A stretch of 32,704 bases of DNA. It comes from an uncultured Clostridia bacterium. Lineage in GTDB: Bacteria; Bacillota; Clostridia; Oscillospirales; Ruminococcaceae. Location of the stretch: NCBI GenBank assembly GCA_947427325.1, contig CANEHP010000003.1, positions 1 to 32,704 on the forward strand, written 5' to 3'. The number at the start of each line of letters is the position of its first letter. Position 1 is the stretch's first letter. The notes under the pieces are model-generated. The model did no database searches. It worked only from the letters and a program-made list of their open reading frames with translations, and was not told the DNA's origin. The position numbers and the translations under genes are program-made. Below are positions 1 to 6,550 of this stretch, in pieces.

Positions 1-57
1 TGCTTTGTCGGATATTCTATTAACAAATGTATCGACGGCGGGATTGTAAAAAAATAA
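1..57 (+). CDS. C-terminal end of an unidentified protein (partial)
   Basis: Frame 1 is open from the first base to a TAA at 55-57 and gives 18 residues ending FVGYSINKCIDGGIVKK. The stop is followed at once by the palindromic repeat at 59-128, which ends in a T-rich tail on the plus strand and could terminate this transcript. Too little is visible to assign a family. The composition looks like a real protein end, but an 18-codon open stretch can arise by chance. Confidence 0.35.
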   Translation, partial: CFVGYSINKCIDGGIVKK

Positions 58-58
58 G

Positions 59-128
59 AAAGTTTCCGTTCAGAGAATTACCCTTGCGTAATTCTCAAGC
101 CCTTCTTCAAGGGGCGGACGGAAACTTT
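59..128. repeat. Palindromic intergenic repeat element, copy 1 (also a likely bidirectional terminator)
   Basis: Outer arms AAAGTTTCCGT and ACGGAAACTTT enclose two inner hairpins: GAGAATTAC...GTAATTCTC, and CCCTT with AAGGGG around TCTTC. This predicts a three-way, cruciform-like fold. T-rich runs follow on both strands (CTTTTTATATT on plus, CTTATTTTTTTAC on minus), so it could end both the upstream plus-strand gene and the leu operon. A second copy begins at 32655 in the same orientation and runs off the window. Confidence 0.8.
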
Positions 129-208
129 TTATATTATTTTAACAAGAAGTTTTTACCAACATTTTTTACGGCTTATTAAAACCATAAAGACCAACAGTTG
201 GGAGACTG

Positions 209-1282
209 CTAAATCTCGGCAGCAATTCTGTCGCCCATTTCGGAGCAGCTTACAAGGGTCATGCCCTCGCTCATAATATCTCCTGTGCGAATGCCATCGC
301 CGAGTACCTTATCCACCGCAGCCTCAACAGCGTCGGCTTCGGTCTGCATATCAAAGCTGTAGCGAAGCATCATAGCGGCGGAAAGAACGGTAGCTATGGG
401 ATTGGCTTTGTTCTGTCCCGCAATATCGGGAGCAGAGCCGTGAATAGGCTCGTAGAGTCCCAAGCTTCCCTCGCCCAGGCTTGCGGAGGGGATCATTCCC
501 AAAGAGCCTGTGATCATGCTTGCCTCATCGGAAAGAATATCGCCGAACAGGTTTTCGGTAACTATTACGTCAAACTGAGCGGGATTTCTTACCAGCTGCA
601 TGGCGGTGTTGTCCACCAGCATATCCGAAAATTCAACATCGGGGTAATCCTTTGCAACCTTGTGAGAAATCTCTCTCCAAAGTCTTGAGCTGTCAAGCAC
701 ATTTGCCTTGTCAACAGAAGTGACCTTTTTTCTGCGCTTTCTTGCCATATCAAAGGCTACACGGCAAATTCTCTCTATCTCATAATCACTGTATATCATT
801 AAATCCGAAGCGCATTTGTTTCCGCTGCTGTTGACGCAGGTTTTCTTTTCACCGAAATATGCGCCGCCGATAAGCTCGCGAACTATAACCAAATCAAGAC
901 CGTTGTCCGTAATATCGCTTTTTAAAGGACAAGCGGAGGCGAGAGGCTTCAGAAGCTTTGCGGGACGGATATTTGCAAAGAGCTTTAACGCTCCCCTTAT
1001 GCCCAAAAGTCCTGCTTCGGGACGCATACTGCCCTCTCCCTTATCCCATTTCGGACCGCCTACCGCTCCCAGCAAAACGCTGTCCGAAGCAAGACACTTG
1101 TCTACGGTTTCCCGGGGAAGGGGAACGCCCGTTTCGTCAATGGCTATCCCTCCCATAAGAACCTGTGTGTAATTAAAGGTGTGACCGAACCTTTCTCCCA
1201 CCTTATCCAATACCTTCATGGCTTCGCTTACAATTTCAGGGCCGATGCCGTCGCCCTTGATTACCGCTATATTTTTGGTCAT
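209..1282 (-). CDS. leuB: 3-isopropylmalate dehydrogenase LeuB (likely also acts on 3-methylmalate)
   Basis: The protein is 357 residues, the usual length. It is an NAD-dependent, Mg-requiring oxidative decarboxylase of the isocitrate/isopropylmalate dehydrogenase family in the cytosol. Visible motifs are IKGDGIGPEI near residue 8, the substrate arginine/glutamate in VRELIGGAYFGEK (R135), catalytic K192, metal-binding D224, D248 and D252 in ENLFGDILSDEAS, and the NAD-loop HGSAPDIAGQNKANP near 281. An AAAGGAT ribosome site precedes the ATG. It is the last gene of the cimA-leuC-Dabb-leuD-leuB operon, 73 bases after leuD. In leucine synthesis it makes 2-oxoisocaproate. In the citramalate route it turns 3-methylmalate into 2-oxobutyrate, and the operon partner CimA and Ile-type T-box favour that second role here (inference). 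Confidence 0.95.
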   Translation of the reverse strand: MTKNIAVIKGDGIGPEIVSEAMKVLDKVGERFGHTFNYTQVLMGGIAIDETGVPLPRETVDKCLASDSVLLGAVGGPKWDKGEGSMRPEAGLLGIRGALKLFANIRPAKLLKPLASACPLKSDITDNGLDLVIVRELIGGAYFGEKKTCVNSSGNKCASDLMIYSDYEIERICRVAFDMARKRRKKVTSVDKANVLDSSRLWREISHKVAKDYPDVEFSDMLVDNTAMQLVRNPAQFDVIVTENLFGDILSDEASMITGSLGMIPSASLGEGSLGLYEPIHGSAPDIAGQNKANPIATVLSAAMMLRYSFDMQTEADAVEAAVDKVLGDGIRTGDIMSEGMTLVSCSEMGDRIAAEI

Positions 1283-1355
1283 AGCCGTTTATCCTTTCTT
1301 TTGTCGTATTTTATTTTACTTTGCTTTTTTCCTGTCTGCGCCGCCGATTTCCGTC

Positions 1356-1844
1356 TTATTTTCCCGCCTTAATGGAATTAAGCAGTCCGCCCTTATCTAT
1401 AATATCCTTGATAAATTCGGGAAAAGGCTCGGCGGTAAAGGTTTTTCCCGAGGTGATATCCGTGATTTTGCCTGTGTCAAAGTCCACCTCTACCTCGTCT
1501 CCCGCCTTTATCTCCTTTGCCGCTTCGGGACATTCCAAAATAGGCAGTCCTATGTTTATTGCGTTGCGGTAGAAGATCCTGGCAAAGGTAGCCGCAATTA
1601 CGCAGGCGATACCCGATTCCTTAATGGCGATAGGCGCATGCTCTCTGGAGCTGCCGCAGCCGAAATTGGCTTCCCCTACCATAATATCGCCCTGTTTTAC
1701 ATTGTTTACAAATTCCTTGTCTATATCCTCCATACAGTGAGCGGCAAGCTCCTTATGGTCGGCTGTGTTAAGATATCTTGCAGGGATAATTACATCGGTA
1801 TCCACATTATCCCCATATTTATGTACTAAACCGTGTGCGTTCAT
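1356..1844 (-). CDS. leuD: 3-isopropylmalate/citramalate isomerase small subunit LeuD
   Basis: The 162-residue protein matches the short bacterial/archaeal LeuD type. It forms the swivel domain that joins LeuC in the [4Fe-4S] isomerase interconverting 2- and 3-isopropylmalate, or citramalate and 3-methylmalate. Visible features are the start MNAHGLVHKYGDNVDTDVI, typical of the family, and the substrate-loop signature FGCGSSREHAP at residues 61-71. The operon order is unusual because a Dabb gene separates leuD from leuC. The start is also odd: the good Shine-Dalgarno AAAGGAGA (1889-1896) lies 44 bases upstream of the ATG, with a perfect 10-bp hairpin between them that would bring the two close when folded. 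Confidence 0.94.
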   Translation of the reverse strand: MNAHGLVHKYGDNVDTDVIIPARYLNTADHKELAAHCMEDIDKEFVNNVKQGDIMVGEANFGCGSSREHAPIAIKESGIACVIAATFARIFYRNAINIGLPILECPEAAKEIKAGDEVEVDFDTGKITDITSGKTFTAEPFPEFIKDIIDKGGLLNSIKAGK

Positions 1845-1855
1845 ATTTCAAAATC

Positions 1856-1888
1856 GATACAAGGCCCTAAGCATACAAGCCTTGTATC
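1856..1888 (-). promoter_or_regulatory. Hairpin between the leuD Shine-Dalgarno and its start codon
   Basis: On the minus strand GATACAAGGC and GCCTTGTATC form a perfect 10-bp stem with a 13-base loop. AAAGGAGA lies directly 5' (1889-1896) and GATTTTGAAAT leads to the ATG at 1842-1844. The folded form places the ribosome site about 11 bases from the start, and the unfolded form leaves it about 44 bases away. The loop also contains an ATG that opens an 8-codon frame ending in TGA just before the leuD ATG. The structure is seen in the sequence. A role in leuD translation is inference. Confidence 0.5.
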
Positions 1889-1915
1889 TCTCCTTTCAAA
1901 TCAAATCATTTCAAT

Positions 1916-2215
1916 TTAGGCAATAAAGTCAGCTGTATATGTCTTTTCAAGATTTTCGTCGAGAACGTTTCTGAAATTAAAGGCAAGAGGGCTTGTGTGA
2001 TAATTTTGCAGCGCTTCCTTGGTTTCAAACTGCGCCATTACCACCATATCTACGTTTGAGGAGCTAAGAAGAAGGTTTTCCACCTTAATGCTTATCATTC
2101 CGTCGATTTTACCTGCCAAGTTCTCAAAGCCGCTTTTCAGCTTAACGGAAGCGAGCCTTTTCTCGCTTTCCTCCAAATTCTTTTTGAATCTAAATAAAGC
2201 AATATGTGTAAGCAT
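1916..2215 (-). CDS. Dabb-family (stress-responsive A/B barrel) small protein
   Basis: The 99-residue protein begins MLTHIALFRFKKN, the typical first strand of the Dabb (dimeric alpha+beta barrel) fold. It continues with a VDMVVMAQFETKEALQNYHTSP segment that matches the family's second half, including the conserved Y-H-x-H/P region. Members are small cytosolic homodimers, and most have no assigned reaction. A GGAAAGGG site precedes the ATG. It lies in the operon between leuC (91 bases upstream) and leuD (71 bases downstream), so it is co-transcribed with amino-acid biosynthesis, but no role there is established. The spacer before it is very AT-rich. Confidence 0.85.
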   Translation of the reverse strand: MLTHIALFRFKKNLEESEKRLASVKLKSGFENLAGKIDGMISIKVENLLLSSSNVDMVVMAQFETKEALQNYHTSPLAFNFRNVLDENLEKTYTADFIA

Positions 2216-2306
2216 AACTTTCCCTTTCCTGAATTTGCCGTTATTGTAGTTTGTGTTTTCGTTTTCTTTTTATTTTTCTGTTTTATTTTTATTTTTATTT
2301 TTTGCC

Positions 2307-3563
2307 TTAGCCCTTGTATCCCGCAATTTTTCCCGCAATGGCGCTTGCCGCCGCAACGTATGGGCTTGCAAGATAAACCTCGCTGTCTACATGACCCATT
2401 CTTCCCACAAAGTTGCGGTTGGTGGTGGAAACTGCCCTTTCTCCTGCCGCTAAAATGCCCATATGACCGCCGAGACATGGTCCGCAGGTGGGCGTGGAGA
2501 ATACGCAGCCCGCATTTATAAAGATTTCCGCAAGACCCTCCCGTATACACTGTAAATAAATCTTTTGCGTGGCGGGGATTACTATGCAGCGAACGCCCTT
2601 AGCGACCTTTTTGCCTTTAAGCACGCTTGCGGCTTGGCGCATATCGCTTATTCTTCCGTTGGTGCATGAGCCTATAACCGCCTGATCGATTTTTACCTCG
2701 CCCCAATCCTTTTCCGTTCTGGCATTTTCGGGAAGGTGAGGGAAAGAAACAGTCTGCTGGATTAAGTCAAGATCAATGTCGATAACCTGTGAATAAAGAG
2801 CGTCCCCGTCCGCCTTAAACACTTCAAAATCCCTGTCGGTGCGTTCCTTTACATAATCTATTGTCTGCCGGTCAACCTCAAATATACCGTTTTTCGCTCC
2901 CGCTTCAATAGCCATATTAGCCATACAAAGCCTGTCCTCAACGGTAAGAGAGGCAAGACCCTCGCCGCCGAACTCCATACTCTTGTACAATGCGCCGTCA
3001 ACGCCTATCATACCTATAATATGGAGAATAACGTCCTTACCCGTAACATAAGGCTTAAGTTTTCCGTGAAGATTAAAGCGGATAGCGGCGGGAACCTTGA
3101 ACCACGCTTCTCCCGTCGCCATACCTGCCGCCATATCCGTTGAACCTACGCCGGTGGAAAATGCGCCCAGTGCGCCGTATGTGCAGGTGTGACTGTCTGC
3201 GCCTATACATAATTCTCCGGGAGCAATAAGTCCCTTTTCGGGAAGCAAGGCATGCTCGACGCCCATATCTCCCGCATCGTAAAAGTTTACTATATCGTAT
3301 TTTCCCGCAAATTCACGGCACTGCTTACATTGCGCAGCCGCCTTAATATCCTTATTGGGCGCAAAGTGATCCATTACAAGGCTTATGCGACATTTATCAA
3401 AAACGCCCCCAAATCCCGCCTTGTTAAATTCATTGATCGCCACAGGGCCTGTAATATCGTTAGCCAGCACCATATCCAGCTTTGCACGGATAAGCTGTCC
3501 TTCTCTTACCTCGTCAAGTCCCGCATGCTTTGCCAAAATCTTTTGGCTCATAGTCATACCCAT
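2307..3563 (-). CDS. leuC: 3-isopropylmalate/citramalate isomerase large subunit LeuC
   Basis: The 418-residue protein is the shorter archaeal/clostridial LeuC type rather than the ~465-residue enterobacterial one. It carries the [4Fe-4S] cluster of the aconitase superfamily, with cluster cysteines C300 in GSCTNGRISD and C360/C363 in PTCGPCLGGH. The start MGMTMSQKILAKHAG matches family N-termini, and AAAGGAAG lies about 9 bases upstream. Other landmarks are the ADSHTCTYGALGAF segment (residues 122-135) and FVGRMGHVDSEVYLASP near the C-terminus. With LeuD it isomerises isopropylmalate and, in the citramalate pathway, citramalate. It follows cimA after 146-147 bases. Confidence 0.95.
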   Translation of the reverse strand: MGMTMSQKILAKHAGLDEVREGQLIRAKLDMVLANDITGPVAINEFNKAGFGGVFDKCRISLVMDHFAPNKDIKAAAQCKQCREFAGKYDIVNFYDAGDMGVEHALLPEKGLIAPGELCIGADSHTCTYGALGAFSTGVGSTDMAAGMATGEAWFKVPAAIRFNLHGKLKPYVTGKDVILHIIGMIGVDGALYKSMEFGGEGLASLTVEDRLCMANMAIEAGAKNGIFEVDRQTIDYVKERTDRDFEVFKADGDALYSQVIDIDLDLIQQTVSFPHLPENARTEKDWGEVKIDQAVIGSCTNGRISDMRQAASVLKGKKVAKGVRCIVIPATQKIYLQCIREGLAEIFINAGCVFSTPTCGPCLGGHMGILAAGERAVSTTNRNFVGRMGHVDSEVYLASPYVAAASAIAGKIAGYKG

Positions 3564-3709
3564 ATTATTTTCTTCCTTTCTTTTAGAGCTTTTTTCTCAT
3601 ATTCTTGTTTTCATATTCTTGTTCTCGTATTATTATATAGTTTTTTTCGTACTTTTGCAAGGCTGTTTCAGAAGTTCTCGTTCGGAAGTTATTGTTCAGC
3701 AGCTTTCGT

Positions 3710-5311
3710 TCAGAAGTTCTTGTTCAGCAGCTTTTCGGCTTCCTTCGCCGTATGATAAAGGTAATAGTTTATTGCGTCAAGGAGCGCAGTAAGACTTGCG
3801 TCTATTACATCCTTGGACGCTCCCACCGTCGTCCAGATTTTTTCGCCGTCGGTGCTTTCGATTAAAACCCTTGTTACTGCGGCTGTGCTGTCCCCCTTGG
3901 CAATTACTCTTACCTTATAGTCAATAAGATGAGTGCGCTTCAGCTGCGGGTAAAATACCTCAAGGGCTTTTCTCAGGGCTTTGTCTATTGCGTTAACGGG
4001 ACCGTCCCCTTCGTCTGCGGTTATCTCGTATTTATCGCCGACCTTGACCTTTACCATTGCGCCCGCCTTTTCAAGACCGTATGTGCCGTAATTCTGGCTG
4101 GATACCACGTGAAAATGCTCAATTCTGAAAAAGGGCTGAAAATAACCCAATTCCTTTAACACCAAAAGCTCAAAGCTTGCCCCTGCCGCTTCAAACTGAT
4201 AGCCTAAATTTTCCAGCTTTTTCAGCTTATCCATAATCCTCTTGGTTTCGGGGCTGTTTTTATCAAGGCTTTTATCGAATGCAGCAAGCTTTGACAATAC
4301 CGTGCTTCTGCCGCTGACCTCGGAAAGCAGAAAGCTTCGTTCGTTTCCCACTGCCTCCGGAGGAATATGCTCGAAGGTTTTGGGATTTTTTGCCACTCCG
4401 TCGGCGTGCATTCCGCCCTTGTGCCCAAAAGCGTTTCTCCCTACATAAGCCATACTGCCCGCTAATTTTGTATTGGCGATTTCCGCAATGTAGCAGGCGG
4501 TGGGAGTTAACTGCTCCATGCTTTCACGAGGTACGCAGTCATAGCCTTTTTTCAGCTGTAAATTGGGGATAATAACCGAAAGGTTGGCGTTTCCGCAGCG
4601 TTCGCCGATACCGATAAACGTTCCTTGAATATGAACCGCCCCCGCCTTTACCGCCGCCATAGTGCAGGCTACGGCGCAGCCCGTATCGTTGTGACAGTGG
4701 ATTCCCACGGGGATATTTACCGCCCGAACCGCTTTTTTGGTGATTTCCTCGATTTCCTCGGGGAAAGAGCCGCCGTTGGTATCGCAAAGAGCTATTGTTA
4801 CCGCTCCCGCTTTTTCCGCCGCCCTCAAGGCTTCAAGGGCAAACTCGGGATTGTCCTTATAGCCGTCAAAAAAATGCTCTGCGTCAAATATTACTTTTTT
4901 CCCCTTGCCTGTAAGATAACTTACAGTATCGCTTATCATTGCGAAATTTTCCTCTGCCGACGCTCCGAGAATAATATCGGAATGAAGCTTCCAGCTTTTG
5001 CCGAAAACGCTTACATACTCGGTTTCGGCGATAAGAAGCGCATTCAGGTTTTCGTCCTCCTCGCAGGTAAGGTTTTTTCTTCTTGTAGAGCCGAAAGCCA
5101 CCGGCTTGGTGTAGTTCAGCTCAAGGTTTTTTGCTCTTTTAAAAAACTCCAGATCCTTGGGATTTGAACCCGGGTTTCCCGCTTCGGCAAAAGCAACTCC
5201 AAAGCTGTCTAATTTTTGCAGAATTTTCAGCTTATCGTCTGCGGAAAAACTGATTCCTTCCCCCTGTGCGCCGTCTCGAAGGGTTGAATCAAAAATTTCT
5301 ATTTTTTTCAT
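3710..5311 (-). CDS. cimA: (R)-citramalate synthase CimA
   Basis: This LeuA-like enzyme condenses acetyl-CoA with pyruvate to citramalate, the first step of threonine-independent isoleucine synthesis. The N-terminal TIM barrel begins with IFDSTLRDGAQGEGISF, contains the metal-binding HCHNDTGCA near residue 205 and GIGERCGNANL, and is followed by the C-terminal LeuA-type dimeric regulatory domain (about residues 400-520). The length (533) and the 'EGISFSADDK' variant of the DG motif fit the CimA group better than LeuA. I chose the ATG at 5311 because GGAGG lies 5 bases before it. An in-frame ATG four codons upstream (5323) has only a weak, distant site. A T-box with an AUC specifier precedes it. 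Confidence 0.92.
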   Translation of the reverse strand: MKKIEIFDSTLRDGAQGEGISFSADDKLKILQKLDSFGVAFAEAGNPGSNPKDLEFFKRAKNLELNYTKPVAFGSTRRKNLTCEEDENLNALLIAETEYVSVFGKSWKLHSDIILGASAEENFAMISDTVSYLTGKGKKVIFDAEHFFDGYKDNPEFALEALRAAEKAGAVTIALCDTNGGSFPEEIEEITKKAVRAVNIPVGIHCHNDTGCAVACTMAAVKAGAVHIQGTFIGIGERCGNANLSVIIPNLQLKKGYDCVPRESMEQLTPTACYIAEIANTKLAGSMAYVGRNAFGHKGGMHADGVAKNPKTFEHIPPEAVGNERSFLLSEVSGRSTVLSKLAAFDKSLDKNSPETKRIMDKLKKLENLGYQFEAAGASFELLVLKELGYFQPFFRIEHFHVVSSQNYGTYGLEKAGAMVKVKVGDKYEITADEGDGPVNAIDKALRKALEVFYPQLKRTHLIDYKVRVIAKGDSTAAVTRVLIESTDGEKIWTTVGASKDVIDASLTALLDAINYYLYHTAKEAEKLLNKNF

Positions 5312-5389
5312 TCCTGCCTCCATTTCTGACTTTTTCCTTTTTTATCTTTTTTTGATTTTGGAGGATGAAGGCGTACAAAAATAAGTAAT

Positions 5390-5423
5390 ATAAAAATAAC
5401 CTTCATCTCCAAAGAGATGAAAG
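5390..5423 (-). terminator. T-box terminator hairpin
   Basis: On the minus strand ACTTTCATCTC, loop TTTG and GAGATGAAGGT form an 11-bp stem (with one G-U-type position) followed by TATTTTTATATT. It begins 7 bases after the T-box sequence, the usual position for the competing terminator of a transcriptional T-box. Confidence 0.88.
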
Positions 5424-5681
5424 TCACAACTTCCACGGTACCACTCTAATTGACATTGCCGTAAAGCAACGCCCACTCATAGACATCAAACAATGCCTGC
5501 CCCTGTAACGTGAGGACACGTTCCGTTCTCCGAATGAAAAAAGCTTAGGCTGATTATTCACTCATTGACGGAAGGCTCAAAGGTGATTTAGAAAGAAGTT
5601 CCGCCGCTGTCTTACACCAACCGACAGCTCTCTGTGGGCTTCCGTACTTTCCGCTCCTTGTCACAGCCTTTTTTATATTAC
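5390..5681 (-). promoter_or_regulatory. T-box riboswitch leader, isoleucine-type specifier
   Basis: Read on the minus strand, the leader has a Stem I with the AGTA motif, an AGAGAG/GGTTGGTG distal region and a specifier loop TAAATCACC. The codon at 5587-5585 is ATC, read by tRNA-Ile. Next come the T-box AGAGTGGTACCGTGGAA (5431-5447) and a terminator hairpin. Uncharged tRNA-Ile would stabilise the antiterminator and switch on cimA-leuCD-leuB. The T-box motif and terminator are seen directly. The specifier was assigned by pairing GGCT..AAGG with CCTT..AGCC at the base of Stem I, so it is slightly less certain. Confidence 0.93.
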
Positions 5682-5687
5682 AATGAC

Positions 5688-5716
5688 ATAATAACATATT
5701 ATTAGCGGATTGTCAA
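5688..5716 (-). promoter_or_regulatory. Sigma-A promoter of the T-box/cimA operon
   Basis: On the minus strand TTGACA (5711-5716) and TATTAT (5688-5693) are separated by exactly 17 bases. Transcription would begin near 5681, just before T-box Stem I. The promoter diverges from the tRNA-Gln promoter about 110 bases away. Confidence 0.85.
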
Positions 5717-5824
5717 TACATTGACGCAGATTTTTGCGCTTATATGCTGCAATTTTTGATTGTTTTCCCGTTTTTCCCCGTTACGGTTTTTTCAAATTTA
5801 TGTGCCTAAGATTTCTAAAAAATA

Positions 5825-5853
5825 TTGACATAAACTTAAAATTATGATATACT
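5825..5853 (+). promoter_or_regulatory. Sigma-A promoter of tRNA-Gln
   Basis: TTGACA (5825-5830), 17 bases, then TATACT (5848-5853). The predicted start near 5860 lies about 11 bases before the mature tRNA 5' end. It may also serve the small gene at 6081, since no clear terminator with a T-run separates them. Confidence 0.85.
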
Positions 5854-5870
5854 GATTCTTGTTTGAATAT

Positions 5871-5946
5871 TGGGCTATAGCCAAGCGGTAAGGCAACGGA
5901 CTTTGACTCCGTCATTCCGGTGGTTCAAATCCACCTAGCCCAACCA
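5871..5946 (+). tRNA. tRNA-Gln (anticodon TTG)
   Basis: A full cloverleaf is visible. The acceptor TGGGCTA pairs with TAGCCCA and has the U1-A72 pair usual for tRNA-Gln. The anticodon stem ACGGA/TCCGT holds the loop CTTTGAC with anticodon TTG, and the T-loop is GGTTCAAATCC. Discriminator A is followed by an encoded CCA (5944-5946). It is a single tRNA, not part of a cluster. Confidence 0.97.
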
Positions 5947-6028
5947 GCCCGCAAGGCGGGCGGCTAATATGCTTCCAATTTTACGGGAGCGTATTATTAT
6001 GGATTTATACCAAAAATCTTTTTGGTAA
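5946..6028 (+). other. Three successive hairpins between tRNA-Gln and the small gene
   Basis: Directly after the tRNA there is GCCCGC-AAG-GCGGGC (5947-5961). Next is a 12-bp imperfect stem TAATATGCTTCC/GGGAGCGTATTA (about 5965-5996), then TACCAAAAA-TC-TTTTTGGTA (6008-6027). None has a proper T-run, so they look like processing or stability structures rather than strong terminators. A tRNA 3' trailer followed by an mRNA leader is a fair reading. Confidence 0.5.
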
Positions 6029-6080
6029 CGATAACACAGAAGGGAATTGAACTGTAATCTTTTATTTAGGAGGGATTGGT

Positions 6081-6281
6081 ATGCCTGATTACAAGGCTAT
6101 GTACTATCACTTGGCGGGGCGCATGGCGACTGCTATCGATGCGCTTGAAGCCACCACCAATGCGTTAACCGATATTACCGAAAGGTTGAAGCTGGCGCAG
6201 CAGACCACGGAGGAAATGTTTATTTCCGCCTCCGACGACGATGAAGATTTTTCGGATAACTCGGATAACGTTTCGGAGTAA
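6081..6281 (+). CDS. Small acidic conserved protein, function unknown
   Basis: A 66-residue protein with a strong AGGAGG site 8 bases before the ATG. Residues 1-50 look like one long amphipathic helix (YKAMYYHLAGRMATAIDAL..., ...ITERLKLAQQTTEEMFI). The tail (51-66) is a disordered acidic run of Asp, Glu and Ser. Similar short helical proteins ending '..LKxAQQxTEExYI' are common as hypothetical proteins in Clostridia and their phages; that recollection is of the pattern, not a search result. It sits alone on the plus strand and is followed by a clear terminator. Confidence 0.8.
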   Translation: MPDYKAMYYHLAGRMATAIDALEATTNALTDITERLKLAQQTTEEMFISASDDDEDFSDNSDNVSE

Positions 6282-6336
6282 GAGCCGCAGTCACTGTTTT
6301 TATAGGCGTCTTTTACGATAATAGGATATTATGGGT

Positions 6337-6369
6337 CGGAATGAGTTGTGTTCATTCCGTTTTTTATTT
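6337..6369 (+). terminator. Intrinsic terminator after the small acidic protein gene
   Basis: CGGAATGA, loop GTTGTGT, TCATTCCG, then TTTTTTATTTA on the plus strand. Confidence 0.85.
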
Positions 6370-6465
6370 ATAACTTATGCTATCTCTTTTTAAGTTGGAT
6401 TATTAGACGTAATTCCTTTAACCGTTTTGAGGATTACGCCATACATTTTTAAAACACTTTTACAA

Positions 6466-6503
6466 AAAACCTCCCCAAAGCCTAAGCTTTGAGGAGGTTT
6501 TAA
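6466..6503. terminator. Bidirectional terminator, end of the subtilase gene
   Basis: AAAACCTCC-CAAAGC, loop CTAA, GCTTTG-GGAGGTTTT. The stem has about 15 bp with a one-base mismatch. A- and T-runs at both feet make it work in both directions. It lies 48 bases after the subtilase stop codon. Confidence 0.85.
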
Positions 6504-6550
6504 TATTTATTTAAGCTGTTTGATCTTAAGCTTAAACGGGGAAATAAGCA

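Noticed and set aside
5946..6028. Hairpins after tRNA-Gln as a strong intrinsic terminator
   Set aside because: None of the three stems is followed by a proper T-run.
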